A DNA stretch of 64,000 bases from NCBI GenBank assembly GCA_050949645.1, contig JBMNGC010000001.1:2976001-3040000 (forward strand). Reading direction: 5' to 3'. This DNA comes from RUG369 sp050949645. Its GTDB lineage: Bacteria > Planctomycetota > Planctomycetia > Pirellulales > Thermoguttaceae. Made by a program: the position numbers and the translations under genes. The notes below the pieces were generated by a model. The model was not told the DNA's origin. It saw only the letters and a program-made list of their open reading frames with translations, and made no database searches. Positions 29,893 through 38,662 of this stretch are shown here, in pieces (position 1 is the stretch's first letter; each line of letters begins with the position of its first letter).

Positions 29893-31833
29893 TTGACGAA
29901 TTCGCCGAGACGTTTTTCACCGTTACGGATCGCGCTTCTTTCGATGGTGATTTATTACGCGTCGACGCCTCCGAACGGATGGCGTTACGCGATCTTCATC
30001 GTTCCAGCGCTGTGGGTCGCGCTCCTCGTTCCTAATCGCGGAGGTTGGCGCCGCGAACCGCGCGCGAAGGAAGGCGGATGGGTTCGTCGCGCCTGTCGGT
30101 TCTTCTTCGGTTTCTTTACGCGAGGCGAATACCGCCAATATTGGCTCGCGTCCTTTCTCTTCTGGCTCGTCACGCTCGTGTGGGTCAGTTATCCGCACCC
30201 GGCGACGAGCCTCGGATGGGTCGCGCTGTGCGCTTATCTTGCGTGCTATTTTCCACTCTTTATCTGGCAGACGCGAATTCTTTGGCGCGTTCTACGGCTG
30301 CCGCTCTCGATTGCCGCGACTCTCGCATGGCTTGCGGTCGAGTCGCTGCGCAACGTCGTTTTCGGCGGTTTCTCCTTCGCGGGCCTTTCCTATGCGCTCT
30401 ACGACGTTCCGACGCTCATTCAATGCGCCGATCTTTTCGGGGAATATGGCGTCTCGCTCATGATCATGCTCGCCGGTTCGCTCCTTGGACTTGGATTCTT
30501 TGGCGTTCCACCTCGTAACGCAGGCGTCAACGTTAAACTCGAACCAAGCGCGCGCCTTGTAAGTTTCGCGATCATGATCGTCCTCGCCGCGTCTATCTAT
30601 GGCGTCGCGACGCTTTCACGCTTCGATGATCTCGAATTGAACGCTGCCGCGCGCGGCGCGCGTTCCGCTCGCCTTGCGCTCCTGCAATGCGGCGATTCCT
30701 ACAGTTTCCCTATTCCACAAGAGTTCGAACGCCAGGTCTCGGATACTTATCTCGCCCTTGCTAACGAGGCGAGCGAGGACCCTGACGGCTACGACGCGAT
30801 CGTCTGGCCCGAGGGAACCTATCCTGGGATCTTTCTCGACTTTTCGTACGATCCGGCAACGACCCCCGAGACGGTTCCGGTCGCCGACGCGAACGACCCG
30901 AATCTGAGTTTCTCCGAGAGCCGCTTCAGTCGCGAATGGGTCCTCCGACGTATGCGCGTCTCCCGTCTTCAATATGCGAATCTTACCGCGCGACTCAAAA
31001 CGCCCGCGCTCCTGGGCATGGGATCGGCGGTCTTCGACGAAGAAGGGAAAGGTACGTCGTATAACACGCTTGTCTACGTCCCATATTTCGGCTCAGAAGA
31101 GGTGTCGGCGGCGCTTGATCAGGAGATCCTTGAACGCGCGCCTTCGTCCTCCTATTATGAAGATCAGACAAACCTGTTCCGACGTTACGACAAGGTCCAT
31201 CTCGTTCTCTTTGGCGAATACATTCCCTTTGCGAAGTATCTTCCCGACAGTTGGGAGATCAAAGCGGCGTGCGCGGACGCGGAGCTCGGGCGCGGACGCG
31301 GACCGACGACCTTTCGCATTCCGTCGCGGAAGGGCGACGCGAGTTTCATCGTCGCGCCGCATATTTGCTTCGAAAGCGTTGTGCCGCAATTTATAACGGG
31401 ACAGCTCGCTGAACTCCGCGCCGAGGGCGTCGACCCGGATATCCTCTTGAACGTCTCGAACGACGGGTGGTTCCGCAACGGTCAGGAGACCGATCTGCAC
31501 CTTGCGTCAATGGTTTTTCGAGCGGTTGAAAATCGCCGACCTCTCGTCACGGCGACGCATGGCGGATTCTCCGCGTATATCGACTCCGCCGGTCGCGTTC
31601 AGAGCAAAGGGAAACGCGGCGCGACGGAGATTGTCGACGCGAACTTTTTGATCGTGAAAACGCGTCCGCACAACGTTGTTAAGGTCAATAATGACGGCGA
31701 AGTGAGCTTTATCTGCCTATCCGACGTCGTGCGGCGCATAGGCTATGTCGTCTTTTTTACGTGTGTTTTCGCTCAACTTATCCTATCGGCGGTTCATTAT
31801 TTGACCGCAAAATCAGACAGGAGATCGAAATGA
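29893..31833 (+). CDS. lnt: Apolipoprotein N-acyltransferase
   Basis: About 646 aa, longer than the usual ~510. It transfers the third acyl chain to lipoprotein N-termini in the inner membrane. The N-terminal half has several hydrophobic segments. The nitrilase-like C-terminal half has the Glu of VWPEGTYPG, the Lys of YDKVHLVLFGEYIPF and the nucleophile Cys of PHICFES. Extra length lies mainly between Glu and Lys (about residues 320-450). The start is uncertain: TTG at 29893 has a perfect GGAGGTGATC immediately upstream, while an in-frame ATG at 29881 overlaps that ribosome site. The stop overlaps the ATG of the next gene (ATGA), so the two are translationally coupled. It complements LspA at 15730. 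Confidence 0.9.
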   Translation: MTNSPRRFSPLRIALLSMVIYYASTPPNGWRYAIFIVPALWVALLVPNRGGWRREPRAKEGGWVRRACRFFFGFFTRGEYRQYWLASFLFWLVTLVWVSYPHPATSLGWVALCAYLACYFPLFIWQTRILWRVLRLPLSIAATLAWLAVESLRNVVFGGFSFAGLSYALYDVPTLIQCADLFGEYGVSLMIMLAGSLLGLGFFGVPPRNAGVNVKLEPSARLVSFAIMIVLAASIYGVATLSRFDDLELNAAARGARSARLALLQCGDSYSFPIPQEFERQVSDTYLALANEASEDPDGYDAIVWPEGTYPGIFLDFSYDPATTPETVPVADANDPNLSFSESRFSREWVLRRMRVSRLQYANLTARLKTPALLGMGSAVFDEEGKGTSYNTLVYVPYFGSEEVSAALDQEILERAPSSSYYEDQTNLFRRYDKVHLVLFGEYIPFAKYLPDSWEIKAACADAELGRGRGPTTFRIPSRKGDASFIVAPHICFESVVPQFITGQLAELRAEGVDPDILLNVSNDGWFRNGQETDLHLASMVFRAVENRRPLVTATHGGFSAYIDSAGRVQSKGKRGATEIVDANFLIVKTRPHNVVKVNNDGEVSFICLSDVVRRIGYVVFFTCVFAQLILSAVHYLTAKSDRRSK

Positions 31834-33590
31834 AGAATCGCGTAACTTTAAGAGCATGCGTCGCGTTGGCAGCGGCGCTCGTCTGCGCCATTGGCGGCGC
31901 TGAAGATCTGAATTGGACCGCGGTTTACGACGGAATCGAGCTCGCGACCTTTGCCGAAGAAAATCCGTTGCGTAAAGTCGTCGTTGCGCGCGTTGATCTT
32001 CAGGCGCCTGGCGTCGCGCTCAAAACGACGGGCCCGAATCCAGACTTTGCCCCCGACGAGCGCGAGACTGTTCGCGAAACTGTCCCGATGTTCCTCGAGA
32101 GGAACGATCTTACGCTCGCCGTCAACGGCAACTACTACACTCCTTTCGGCGGCCGCACGATCACGAAGCCGGGCGACGCGAATCTTCGAGGACTCGCCGT
32201 CTGCGACGGATTCGTCGTGTCGAAGCCAGAGCCCGGTTTCCCATCTTTTGTCCTTAAAAAGGACGGGTCGCTGGAGATTCGCCAGTATGGGGTCGACGAA
32301 GATCTTTCGGAAATCCAGATCGCCGTTTCCGGACCCCGCGCCGTGCTGAAGGACGGCGAAATTCTCGAACAAACAGACGTCGCGGTTCACCCCAGGACCG
32401 CGATTGGCTTTTCTAAGGATCAGCGTTACCTTTATCTCATGACAATCGACGGCCGACGTCCCGAATACAGCGTCGGAGCGAAGTATTCCGACGTTGGCGC
32501 CGACCTCCTCAAAGCGGGCGCTTACGACGGTCTCAACCTCGACGGGGGCGGCTCCACGACGATGGCGGCGCGCGGCGAGGATGGTAAGACGGAGATTCTG
32601 AACTGGCCTATTAACGCGATTTCGCCCGACGGATTGCGCTTTAACGGCAACGCGATCGGCGTGACCGCCGAAGGCGAACTGAAAACGCCGCTCGGTGAAG
32701 TCGTGTCGATTCGCAATACGGGCGAAGCGATCGAATGGACCCCGGCGTACGACGGAATTGAAATTGCGACGTGGATCGAATACGACGCTCCGCTCCAGAA
32801 GATCTACGCTGCGCGAATCGACCTTCGTCAGCCGGGCGTTGAGATCAAGACGAGCGCTCCGCATGAGAATTTCGAGCTGAACAAACGAGAAACATATCGC
32901 CAGACGACCGCGCAGTTCCTTGAAACCTCGAAGGTTAACATCGCGGTCAACGCAAACTTCTACTCCCCCTTCAACGCGACCACGATCAGAACGCCGGGCG
33001 ACGCTAACGTCTCCGGACTCGCCGTTTGCGACGGGTTCGTCGAATCGACGCCGCAGGACGGTTATCCGTCCTTCGTCGTCTACAAGAACGGCGACGTCGA
33101 TATCCGTCAGTTCTCAGCGGACGAGGATTTGTCGGAGATCGCGCAGGCGGTTTCTGGCAACCGCATCGTTCTGCGAGAGGGCGAGATCGTCTCCGACCCC
33201 GATAATTCGGTTCATCCGCGCACCGCGATCGGATATTCCAAAGATCGTCAATACCTTTATTTTGTCGTGATCGACGGTCGTCAGGAAGGTTACAGCGTCG
33301 GTGCGGGCTACGAAAACGTCGCGAAGGCGTTGCAGCTCTGCGGCGCATACGACGGTCTGAACCTTGACGGAGGCGGCTCCACGACGATGGCGATTCTCGA
33401 CGAAGACGGCGAAGCGCTCGTGCTGAACCGACCCGCGAACGCGACGAACGACCTTCTCCGATTTAACGGCAACTCCATCGGCGTCGCCGCGCCGGGTAAG
33501 CTCCGTACGCGACTCGTCGACGGCCGCGTAAAAACGCCGAGTCAGTCGACGGAAGGCTCCGTCAAATTCGTGGTTCCGGATAAGCTTTGA
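31830..33590 (+). CDS. Secreted protein with two tandem NAGPA (phosphodiester glycosidase) domains
   Basis: 586 aa with a signal peptide (ACVALAAALVCAIGGAE). Two modules of about 270 residues repeat the same motif order: NW/EWT-AYDGIE-ATW, RVDL/RIDL-PGV, AVNGNYYTPF or AVNANFYSPF, GLAVCDGFV, HPRTAIG(F/Y)SKD, IDGR and LNLDGGGSTTM. These are hallmarks of the NAGPA/DUF2233 family, which includes the human enzyme that uncovers mannose-6-phosphate and bacterial exopolysaccharide-associated proteins. The start overlaps the lnt stop, so lnt and this gene form an operon with the next one. The substrate is unknown; a phosphodiester-linked envelope glycan is an inference. Confidence 0.88.
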   Translation: MKNRVTLRACVALAAALVCAIGGAEDLNWTAVYDGIELATFAEENPLRKVVVARVDLQAPGVALKTTGPNPDFAPDERETVRETVPMFLERNDLTLAVNGNYYTPFGGRTITKPGDANLRGLAVCDGFVVSKPEPGFPSFVLKKDGSLEIRQYGVDEDLSEIQIAVSGPRAVLKDGEILEQTDVAVHPRTAIGFSKDQRYLYLMTIDGRRPEYSVGAKYSDVGADLLKAGAYDGLNLDGGGSTTMAARGEDGKTEILNWPINAISPDGLRFNGNAIGVTAEGELKTPLGEVVSIRNTGEAIEWTPAYDGIEIATWIEYDAPLQKIYAARIDLRQPGVEIKTSAPHENFELNKRETYRQTTAQFLETSKVNIAVNANFYSPFNATTIRTPGDANVSGLAVCDGFVESTPQDGYPSFVVYKNGDVDIRQFSADEDLSEIAQAVSGNRIVLREGEIVSDPDNSVHPRTAIGYSKDRQYLYFVVIDGRQEGYSVGAGYENVAKALQLCGAYDGLNLDGGGSTTMAILDEDGEALVLNRPANATNDLLRFNGNSIGVAAPGKLRTRLVDGRVKTPSQSTEGSVKFVVPDKL

Positions 33591-33631
33591 CGTCGACGCG
33601 TCGAGCGCCGCGTTCCCGATTTGGCGTTATT

Positions 33632-34531
33632 ATGTCGGTTTACCTCCGTTGGACGGCGCTGATCGTCCTGTTCCTCCTCTTCGCCGCGACGTCTCAAGAA
33701 TTGGACGACGAGGTCTTCGAGCTTGGAAAGGACGACGCGCCCGTCGTGATATGGCGACGCGCCTATCCCGGTATCGATCTTGCGACGTGGCGTCGCAAAG
33801 ATCCGCTCTACCGCGTCTATGCGGCGCGGATCGACCTGACTGCGCCTGGACTTGAAATGAAGGCGACCCCGCGCCATAAGCGATACGTCGAGAATAAGAG
33901 GGAAACGCGTCGCCAGACGACGCTTAAATTTCTAGAAGAACATGATTTAGATTTCGCGATCAACACGAACAACTATACGCCCTTCAACTGGCGGACGGTT
34001 GCGATGGAAGGCGATGCGAACGTCAGCGGACTCGCAATCGCCGACGGGGTCGTCGTTTCGCCCGCCCAGGAGGGGTTCATTTCACTCCTGATCCGGAAAG
34101 ACGGCGATCTTGAAATCAAGCGCGTTCTGCCGGGCGATCCGATCGACGACGTCCTCTTTGCGTTTTCAGGGCGCAAAAAAACGCTCACGGCGGGCGTACC
34201 CTGCGAAAGAAACGATCCGACGAACCGTGACCCGCGAACTGCGGTCGGCGTCTCGAAAGACGAACGTCGACTTTATTTCATCGTGATTGACGGTAGACAG
34301 GAAGGCTACAGCGTCGGCGCGACCTTCGACGAAGAAGGCTTGGAACTCCTGCGTTGCGGCGCGTACGAGGGGTTCAACCTCGATGGAGGCGGTTCCTCGA
34401 CGATGGTTATTCGCGGCGCCGACGGGCGCGGCGTCGTTCTTAACCGACCGTGCAACTGGACGTTCAATAAGCTGCGTAACAACGCCAACGCGTTCGGATT
34501 CAGGACGGCGCGCGGCGATCTGCCGAAATGA
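33632..34531 (+). CDS. Secreted single-domain NAGPA-type protein
   Basis: 299 aa from the ATG at 33632, where an N-terminal hydrophobic signal (WTALIVLFLLFAATS) begins; a longer frame from 33587 would bury it. One NAGPA module with AINTNNYTPF, GLAIADGVV, RDPRTAVGVSKDE, VIDGRQEGYSVG and FNLDGGGSSTM. It is close in sequence to the two modules of the preceding gene, so all three modules probably arose by duplication. It lies 41 bases after that gene and likely shares its operon. Compared with its neighbour, the fold is complete but only one copy is present. Confidence 0.88.
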   Translation: MSVYLRWTALIVLFLLFAATSQELDDEVFELGKDDAPVVIWRRAYPGIDLATWRRKDPLYRVYAARIDLTAPGLEMKATPRHKRYVENKRETRRQTTLKFLEEHDLDFAINTNNYTPFNWRTVAMEGDANVSGLAIADGVVVSPAQEGFISLLIRKDGDLEIKRVLPGDPIDDVLFAFSGRKKTLTAGVPCERNDPTNRDPRTAVGVSKDERRLYFIVIDGRQEGYSVGATFDEEGLELLRCGAYEGFNLDGGGSSTMVIRGADGRGVVLNRPCNWTFNKLRNNANAFGFRTARGDLPK

Positions 34532-34546
34532 CGCGTCGCTGTCCGC

Positions 34547-35650
34547 TCAACGTCGCCGGATCGCGTCGATTTCGCGGAGATACGTCGCGACGACGTCGGC
34601 GCGAGAAAATCCGACGGCGACTTTTTCTCGCCCTTTTTGGCCCATTTGTCGACGTTCCTGTCGAGGAAGCGCGAGGAATTTTTCGACCGCGTCGACGACC
34701 GCGTCGGCGGATCGCGGTTTGAAGCCGAATCCTGTGACGCCCTCGTCGAAGACCTCTCTACATCCTGGGACGTCGCTTGCAAGGACAGGACGCGCCGCCG
34801 CCGCCGCTTCGAGGAGCACGTTCGAGAGTCCTTCGTGGTAACTCGGTAAAATGAGAGCGCTCGCTTCCTTCAGATAGGGTTTGACGTCCTTCTGGTAGCC
34901 GAGATATTCGACGCTTCCCTCCTCAGCGGCCGTCGAGACCGCGACGTCTTCCCGACATCCGCGTTCCGACGCTCCGATCATCTGGAACGCGACGTCGTGG
35001 CGTTTCGCGCGGATACGTCGCGCGCATTCCAGAAATTCGGCAACGCCTTTGTCGCGCATCAAACGCCCGATAAAGAGAAGTGTGATCTTCGATTCCTCGT
35101 CGGGATAGGGGAGCGGTTCGAATCGAGAGAGGTCGACGCCGCTGCCCGCGACCTGAACAATCTGTTCGCGTCGCGCGATCCGCTCCGAGACGACGCGTTC
35201 GACAATCGCGGCGTTTTGACAGACAACGCGATCTGCGCGCCGCAGCCCTCGACGATAGAGGCAGGTCGATATCCATCGCAACGGCCCCGACCCGTTCATA
35301 GCGGCGCCGAGTCCTGAAATCGTTGCGCAGTATGGTACGCCCAACTTTCCGCAAATCGCGCCGCAATACACGTTCGGTTTGATCGTAAAGAGGAGGACGA
35401 CGTCGGGTTTTTCGCGTTGCAGCAGTTCGCGGTAGAATCGCCGTAACTTGAGATCGCGGAAGGGATTGACCCCGCGTGGATCGATCGGCGTCGGGATAAT
35501 GCGCGCCGACGTCTTGCGAAAATATTCGGCGCGGAAATCCTCTTCAAAGGAGAGCAGGACCTCGTCTCCGCGCGCGAGCAACGCGTCGACAAGCTCTCGT
35601 TTAAAGTCATACAGAACACGCGCCTGATTGATGGCGATCAAAATCTTCAT
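34547..35650 (-). CDS. Family 4 glycosyltransferase
   Basis: 367 aa, cytoplasmic GT-B enzyme. The N-terminal domain starts MKILIAINQARVLYDFKRELV and carries PDVVLLFTIKPNVYCG, typical of EPS and capsule transferases. The C-terminal domain has GSGVDLSRFEP, LLFIGRLMRDKGVAEFLE and PSYHEGLSNVLLEAAAAARPVLASDVPGC, which includes the E-x7-E nucleotide-sugar motif. It likely adds a sugar to a lipid-linked oligosaccharide or exopolysaccharide. Donor and acceptor cannot be told. It converges on the NAGPA operon with only 15 bases between stops. Confidence 0.9.
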   Translation of the reverse strand: MKILIAINQARVLYDFKRELVDALLARGDEVLLSFEEDFRAEYFRKTSARIIPTPIDPRGVNPFRDLKLRRFYRELLQREKPDVVLLFTIKPNVYCGAICGKLGVPYCATISGLGAAMNGSGPLRWISTCLYRRGLRRADRVVCQNAAIVERVVSERIARREQIVQVAGSGVDLSRFEPLPYPDEESKITLLFIGRLMRDKGVAEFLECARRIRAKRHDVAFQMIGASERGCREDVAVSTAAEEGSVEYLGYQKDVKPYLKEASALILPSYHEGLSNVLLEAAAAARPVLASDVPGCREVFDEGVTGFGFKPRSADAVVDAVEKFLALPRQERRQMGQKGREKVAVGFSRADVVATYLREIDAIRRR

Positions 35651-35810
35651 ACTTCTCTCCCGGACTCGACCAAATGCTGCCGGAACCGTTTTTCCATTGT
35701 ATCCTTCGAGAATCCTCAGGACAAGGCGACGCTGAGTTTTGCGCCTGAAAAGACGCGCCGCTCGACGACGCGAAGGACAAGATATCGCCGTGCCTTTGAC
35801 GCTTTGCCCC

Positions 35811-35838
35811 TTGATTTTACGAACGTTAGGTGTATAAA
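35811..35838 (+). promoter_or_regulatory. Promoter of the SelA-like gene
   Basis: TTGATT (35811-35816), 16-base spacer, TATAAA (35833-35838). The leader to 36053 would be about 205 bases and contains only a short open frame without support. The rest of the gap from 35651 shows no gene. Confidence 0.5.
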
Positions 35839-36052
35839 TGGCGGCGGCGGTTAGCGTGCAACAGAGCTTGAATCAACGCGGAATCCTGCAATTCGCAAGC
35901 TTATGCGGCGGCGAGTCGTTAATCGCCGCCAAAGAAAACGGCTGGAGGTTGCGAAACGTCGTCAGCGCTGAGCGCAACCTCGGAAAAGCATTGGTTCGTC
36001 GTCGAGCATTTTTTTCAGAGATTGACGCAGGACTTTTTTTAGAAGGTCGCGC

Positions 36053-37450
36053 ATGGCTAAGTTTTCGCTTTTTCCTTTTGAGTATTTTACGGAAATTCTC
36101 TCGTCGCCCCTTGTGAAGCCGCTCGCGCAAAGGCTGCATCCTTCGACGGTTACTGCGGTACTCAAAGGCGTTTTTGAAGACGTTTCGGCCGAGCTCCGGT
36201 ACGTCGTTACGGAACAGAAACGCCCTGATTTGAATATGCTCCTTGACAAGGTCGTTTCGCGACTTACGGCGGCGCTTGATATTTCCGAGCCGTTGACGAT
36301 CGACGCGCGCGGACGACTCTTTCCCGACGATCTGGAACGCCTTGCGGACGCCGCGCACCAGGAGCAGGTCTGGCTTGCGGCGGAGCCTCTCTCGGAGTAC
36401 ACCAGTCGTCAGGACCGTCAGCGTGAGAAGACGGCGCTCGCGCGGCTCGCGCGGCTCGGCGGTTCCGAAGCGGCGCTTGTCTTTCCGAGCGCGGCGATCG
36501 CTCGCGTCGCCGTCTTGCAGGCGCTCTATGATTCCGGTAAAGAGCTTGTCGTCGCGCGCCGCGATTTCTATGAACGGGAGAATGGCGAGCGACTCGAAGA
36601 TTCCTTCGACGTTTTTCCGCAGCAGCGGCGCGTCGAGGTCGGCGCGAGCAACTCCGTCGACTATTCGGACTACGACCGCGCCTGTTGCGAGCAAACCGGA
36701 CTTATTTGGCGTTCCTACTCCCGCTGGTTACCGAGCGGACGGATCGTTCCAGAGGACGGGATCGTTAAATTGCGCGCCGCCAGAGATCTCTCCTTTCTGA
36801 TTCTCGCCGACGTCGAATTTGCGCCCCTCATCGATCTTTCGAAATATTTCGACGGAACTGTGTTGACCGTCGCGGAACGGATAAAAAAAGGAACGGATCT
36901 CGTCATTTGCGACGGAGCGCAGCTTATCGGGGGACCGAATTGCGGGCTGCTCTTTGGTTCAAAGGACGCGATCGAGCAGGTCAAATCGACGGCGACGTTT
37001 GCTCTCTCGGAGGTCAATCGCGTTACGTTCGGCGCGATTGCCAAGACCCTTGAACTCTACGACGACCCCGATACGGCGCTCAGTTCGATACCCGTCTTGC
37101 GCGCGCTGAGCCTCTCCATTGCGAATCTTGAGAGCCGCGCCAAACGACTCGCGGCGATCCTGGAGACCTGTAATCGGGTCCAGATAGCGCGTGTTGTCGA
37201 AGGTCGCTCGCTCCTGTGCGCGAACGCGTCCTTTGGGTCTTCGCCGACTCGACTTATCGAACTTCGACCACGAGGCGCTTCGCCGGCGGAGCTCGCCGCG
37301 TTCCTCGAAAAAAGCTCGCCGAGACTTCTGGCAAGGTGGACCCGCGACACGCTGCTCCTCGATCTGAGAACGTTGCCGCCGGAGCTTGATACGGTCGTCG
37401 CTGAAATCTTTGAAAAACTTACGCCCATCTTAGAGTCGCCGGAAGCTTAA
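36053..37450 (+). CDS. SelA-like protein lacking the PLP lysine
   Basis: 465 aa, the size of L-seryl-tRNA(Sec) selenium transferase, which makes selenocysteinyl-tRNA with PLP. The N-terminal helix with LAKPLA-type start (VKPLAQRLHPSTV) and the core GTDLVICDGAQLIGGPNCGLLFG align without gaps to SelA GADLVTFSGDKLLGGPQAGIIVG. The cofactor lysine is replaced by Gln290. Other SelA motifs are also eroded: NNNAAA reads FPSAAI, GTTNRT reads GASNSV. No selB, selC or selD is in the window. Either the protein has another role or the fold is kept as a scaffold. The frame is intact and codon use resembles neighbours. ATG at 36053 follows AAGGTCGC. Confidence 0.8.
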   Translation: MAKFSLFPFEYFTEILSSPLVKPLAQRLHPSTVTAVLKGVFEDVSAELRYVVTEQKRPDLNMLLDKVVSRLTAALDISEPLTIDARGRLFPDDLERLADAAHQEQVWLAAEPLSEYTSRQDRQREKTALARLARLGGSEAALVFPSAAIARVAVLQALYDSGKELVVARRDFYERENGERLEDSFDVFPQQRRVEVGASNSVDYSDYDRACCEQTGLIWRSYSRWLPSGRIVPEDGIVKLRAARDLSFLILADVEFAPLIDLSKYFDGTVLTVAERIKKGTDLVICDGAQLIGGPNCGLLFGSKDAIEQVKSTATFALSEVNRVTFGAIAKTLELYDDPDTALSSIPVLRALSLSIANLESRAKRLAAILETCNRVQIARVVEGRSLLCANASFGSSPTRLIELRPRGASPAELAAFLEKSSPRLLARWTRDTLLLDLRTLPPELDTVVAEIFEKLTPILESPEA

Positions 37451-37463
37451 AAGCCCCTTGATC

Positions 37464-37492
37464 TTGACGCACGCCACGTTTTACGCTACTCT
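37464..37492 (+). promoter_or_regulatory. Possible promoter of the gene at 37550
   Basis: TTGACG (37464-37469), 17 bases, TACTCT (37487-37492); the -10 is weak. Confidence 0.35.
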
Positions 37493-37549
37493 TATAGACG
37501 TCGCCTTCTTGTAGGCGTACGTGTTATTTTGGCATTTCAAGGTCGCGTC

Positions 37550-38581
37550 ATGAGCAATCGATTACAAATCGCCGGGCTTTTTATGCTCGTATCGTTCTGC
37601 TCCTGCCTCTTCTTTCTAACGCAGGATTGGAATGAACGGAGCGTCGACCAGGCCGTCGTTGCCGACGAGCCGGTCGAGCAGCCGGTCCGCTGTGTCCAAC
37701 CTAAGCTCGAGATGGCGTTCGTCGCGGCGCCCGTGACGCAAAATTCTCAGCATACCGTCGCTTCCGTCGATCCAGAGAGCGCGCGATATCGTTCCTTTTA
37801 CGGTCGTTTTCCCGTCGTCTCCGACGCGACCCCTTTATTATCTGCCGGCGAATTCTTTCCGCTCGCCAACTTGGACGATCCGGTTGACGACGCGACTCGA
37901 TTTTCCGCGTGGGCGAAATTTCCCGTCGGCAGCTGGGCGCGCGTTCGCGTGAGCGCGCGAACGGTTGAGGATGGAAAGGCGGTCGAAAGCGTTACGGAGA
38001 CGCGCGCCACGCTCGTCGAAGTCGATCGTCAAGCGAAACGTTACACGCTTCGTTACGATTCAGCGATCAAGATGGGCGGCGTCGATCACCAGCGTAGCGC
38101 GGAGTTTGCAGAGTATAACTTCTGGGATATGCTCGTCGACGGCGAAGAGCGTGAAGAGGACCTTCCCGCCGCGAATCTCCTGATAGGTCGCAGGGCGACG
38201 CCCTGTCGCGTCAAGCGCGTCGTCCATGAGTCGGCTCGCGTTCGTGAAACGACGACGATCTGGTATTCCCCGACGATCGCGCCGTACGCATTTCAGCGCG
38301 AAACGGTCCGCGAAAACTTCGTCGGCGGCGAAAAAGAGGAAGCGTCTCGTGAACTCTACGTCGTCCAGAAAATCACGTCCTCGAGCGCTTCGGCGCCCGA
38401 CGCGAACGAAGCGCTTTTCTCCAAATCGATCGGCGGTCGCAATGTGACCGGTTCGACGTTGCGATCTTCCGCGATTCCCGGCGGTCTCATTTGCGCGTCC
38501 TCCATTGAAACAGATCCAGAAAACGGCGACATACCATACAGATCCGTCTCGACGCTCCTCGATTATTACGTCGCTCGCTAG
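37550..38581 (+). CDS. Exported or membrane-anchored protein of unknown function
   Basis: 343 aa from the ATG at 37550 (AAGG seven bases upstream); an ATT-to-ATG type extension to 37529 adds little. An N-terminal hydrophobic segment (IAGLFMLVSFCSCLFFLT) could be a signal anchor or a lipobox-like signal. The rest is a soluble, beta-rich domain with repeated charged strands (ATLVEVDRQAKRYTLRYD, ATPCRVKRVVHESARVRETTTIWYSP). No family is recognised. A strong terminator follows. It sits just after the SelA-like gene, with a weak promoter of its own. Confidence 0.65.
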   Translation: MSNRLQIAGLFMLVSFCSCLFFLTQDWNERSVDQAVVADEPVEQPVRCVQPKLEMAFVAAPVTQNSQHTVASVDPESARYRSFYGRFPVVSDATPLLSAGEFFPLANLDDPVDDATRFSAWAKFPVGSWARVRVSARTVEDGKAVESVTETRATLVEVDRQAKRYTLRYDSAIKMGGVDHQRSAEFAEYNFWDMLVDGEEREEDLPAANLLIGRRATPCRVKRVVHESARVRETTTIWYSPTIAPYAFQRETVRENFVGGEKEEASRELYVVQKITSSSASAPDANEALFSKSIGGRNVTGSTLRSSAIPGGLICASSIETDPENGDIPYRSVSTLLDYYVAR

Positions 38582-38605
38582 CGAGTCGGGAAGGGCGTCG
38601 ACAAA

Positions 38606-38641
38606 AAAAGCCAAACGTTCAATGTCGAACGTTTGGCTTTT
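38606..38641. terminator. Bidirectional terminator
   Basis: AAAAGCCAAACGTTC (38606-38620) and GAACGTTTGGCTTTT (38627-38641), a perfect 15-pair stem with A run and T run on either side, between converging genes. Confidence 0.92.
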
Positions 38642-38662
38642 CGTTTTTCTTTAAGAGGCGGC

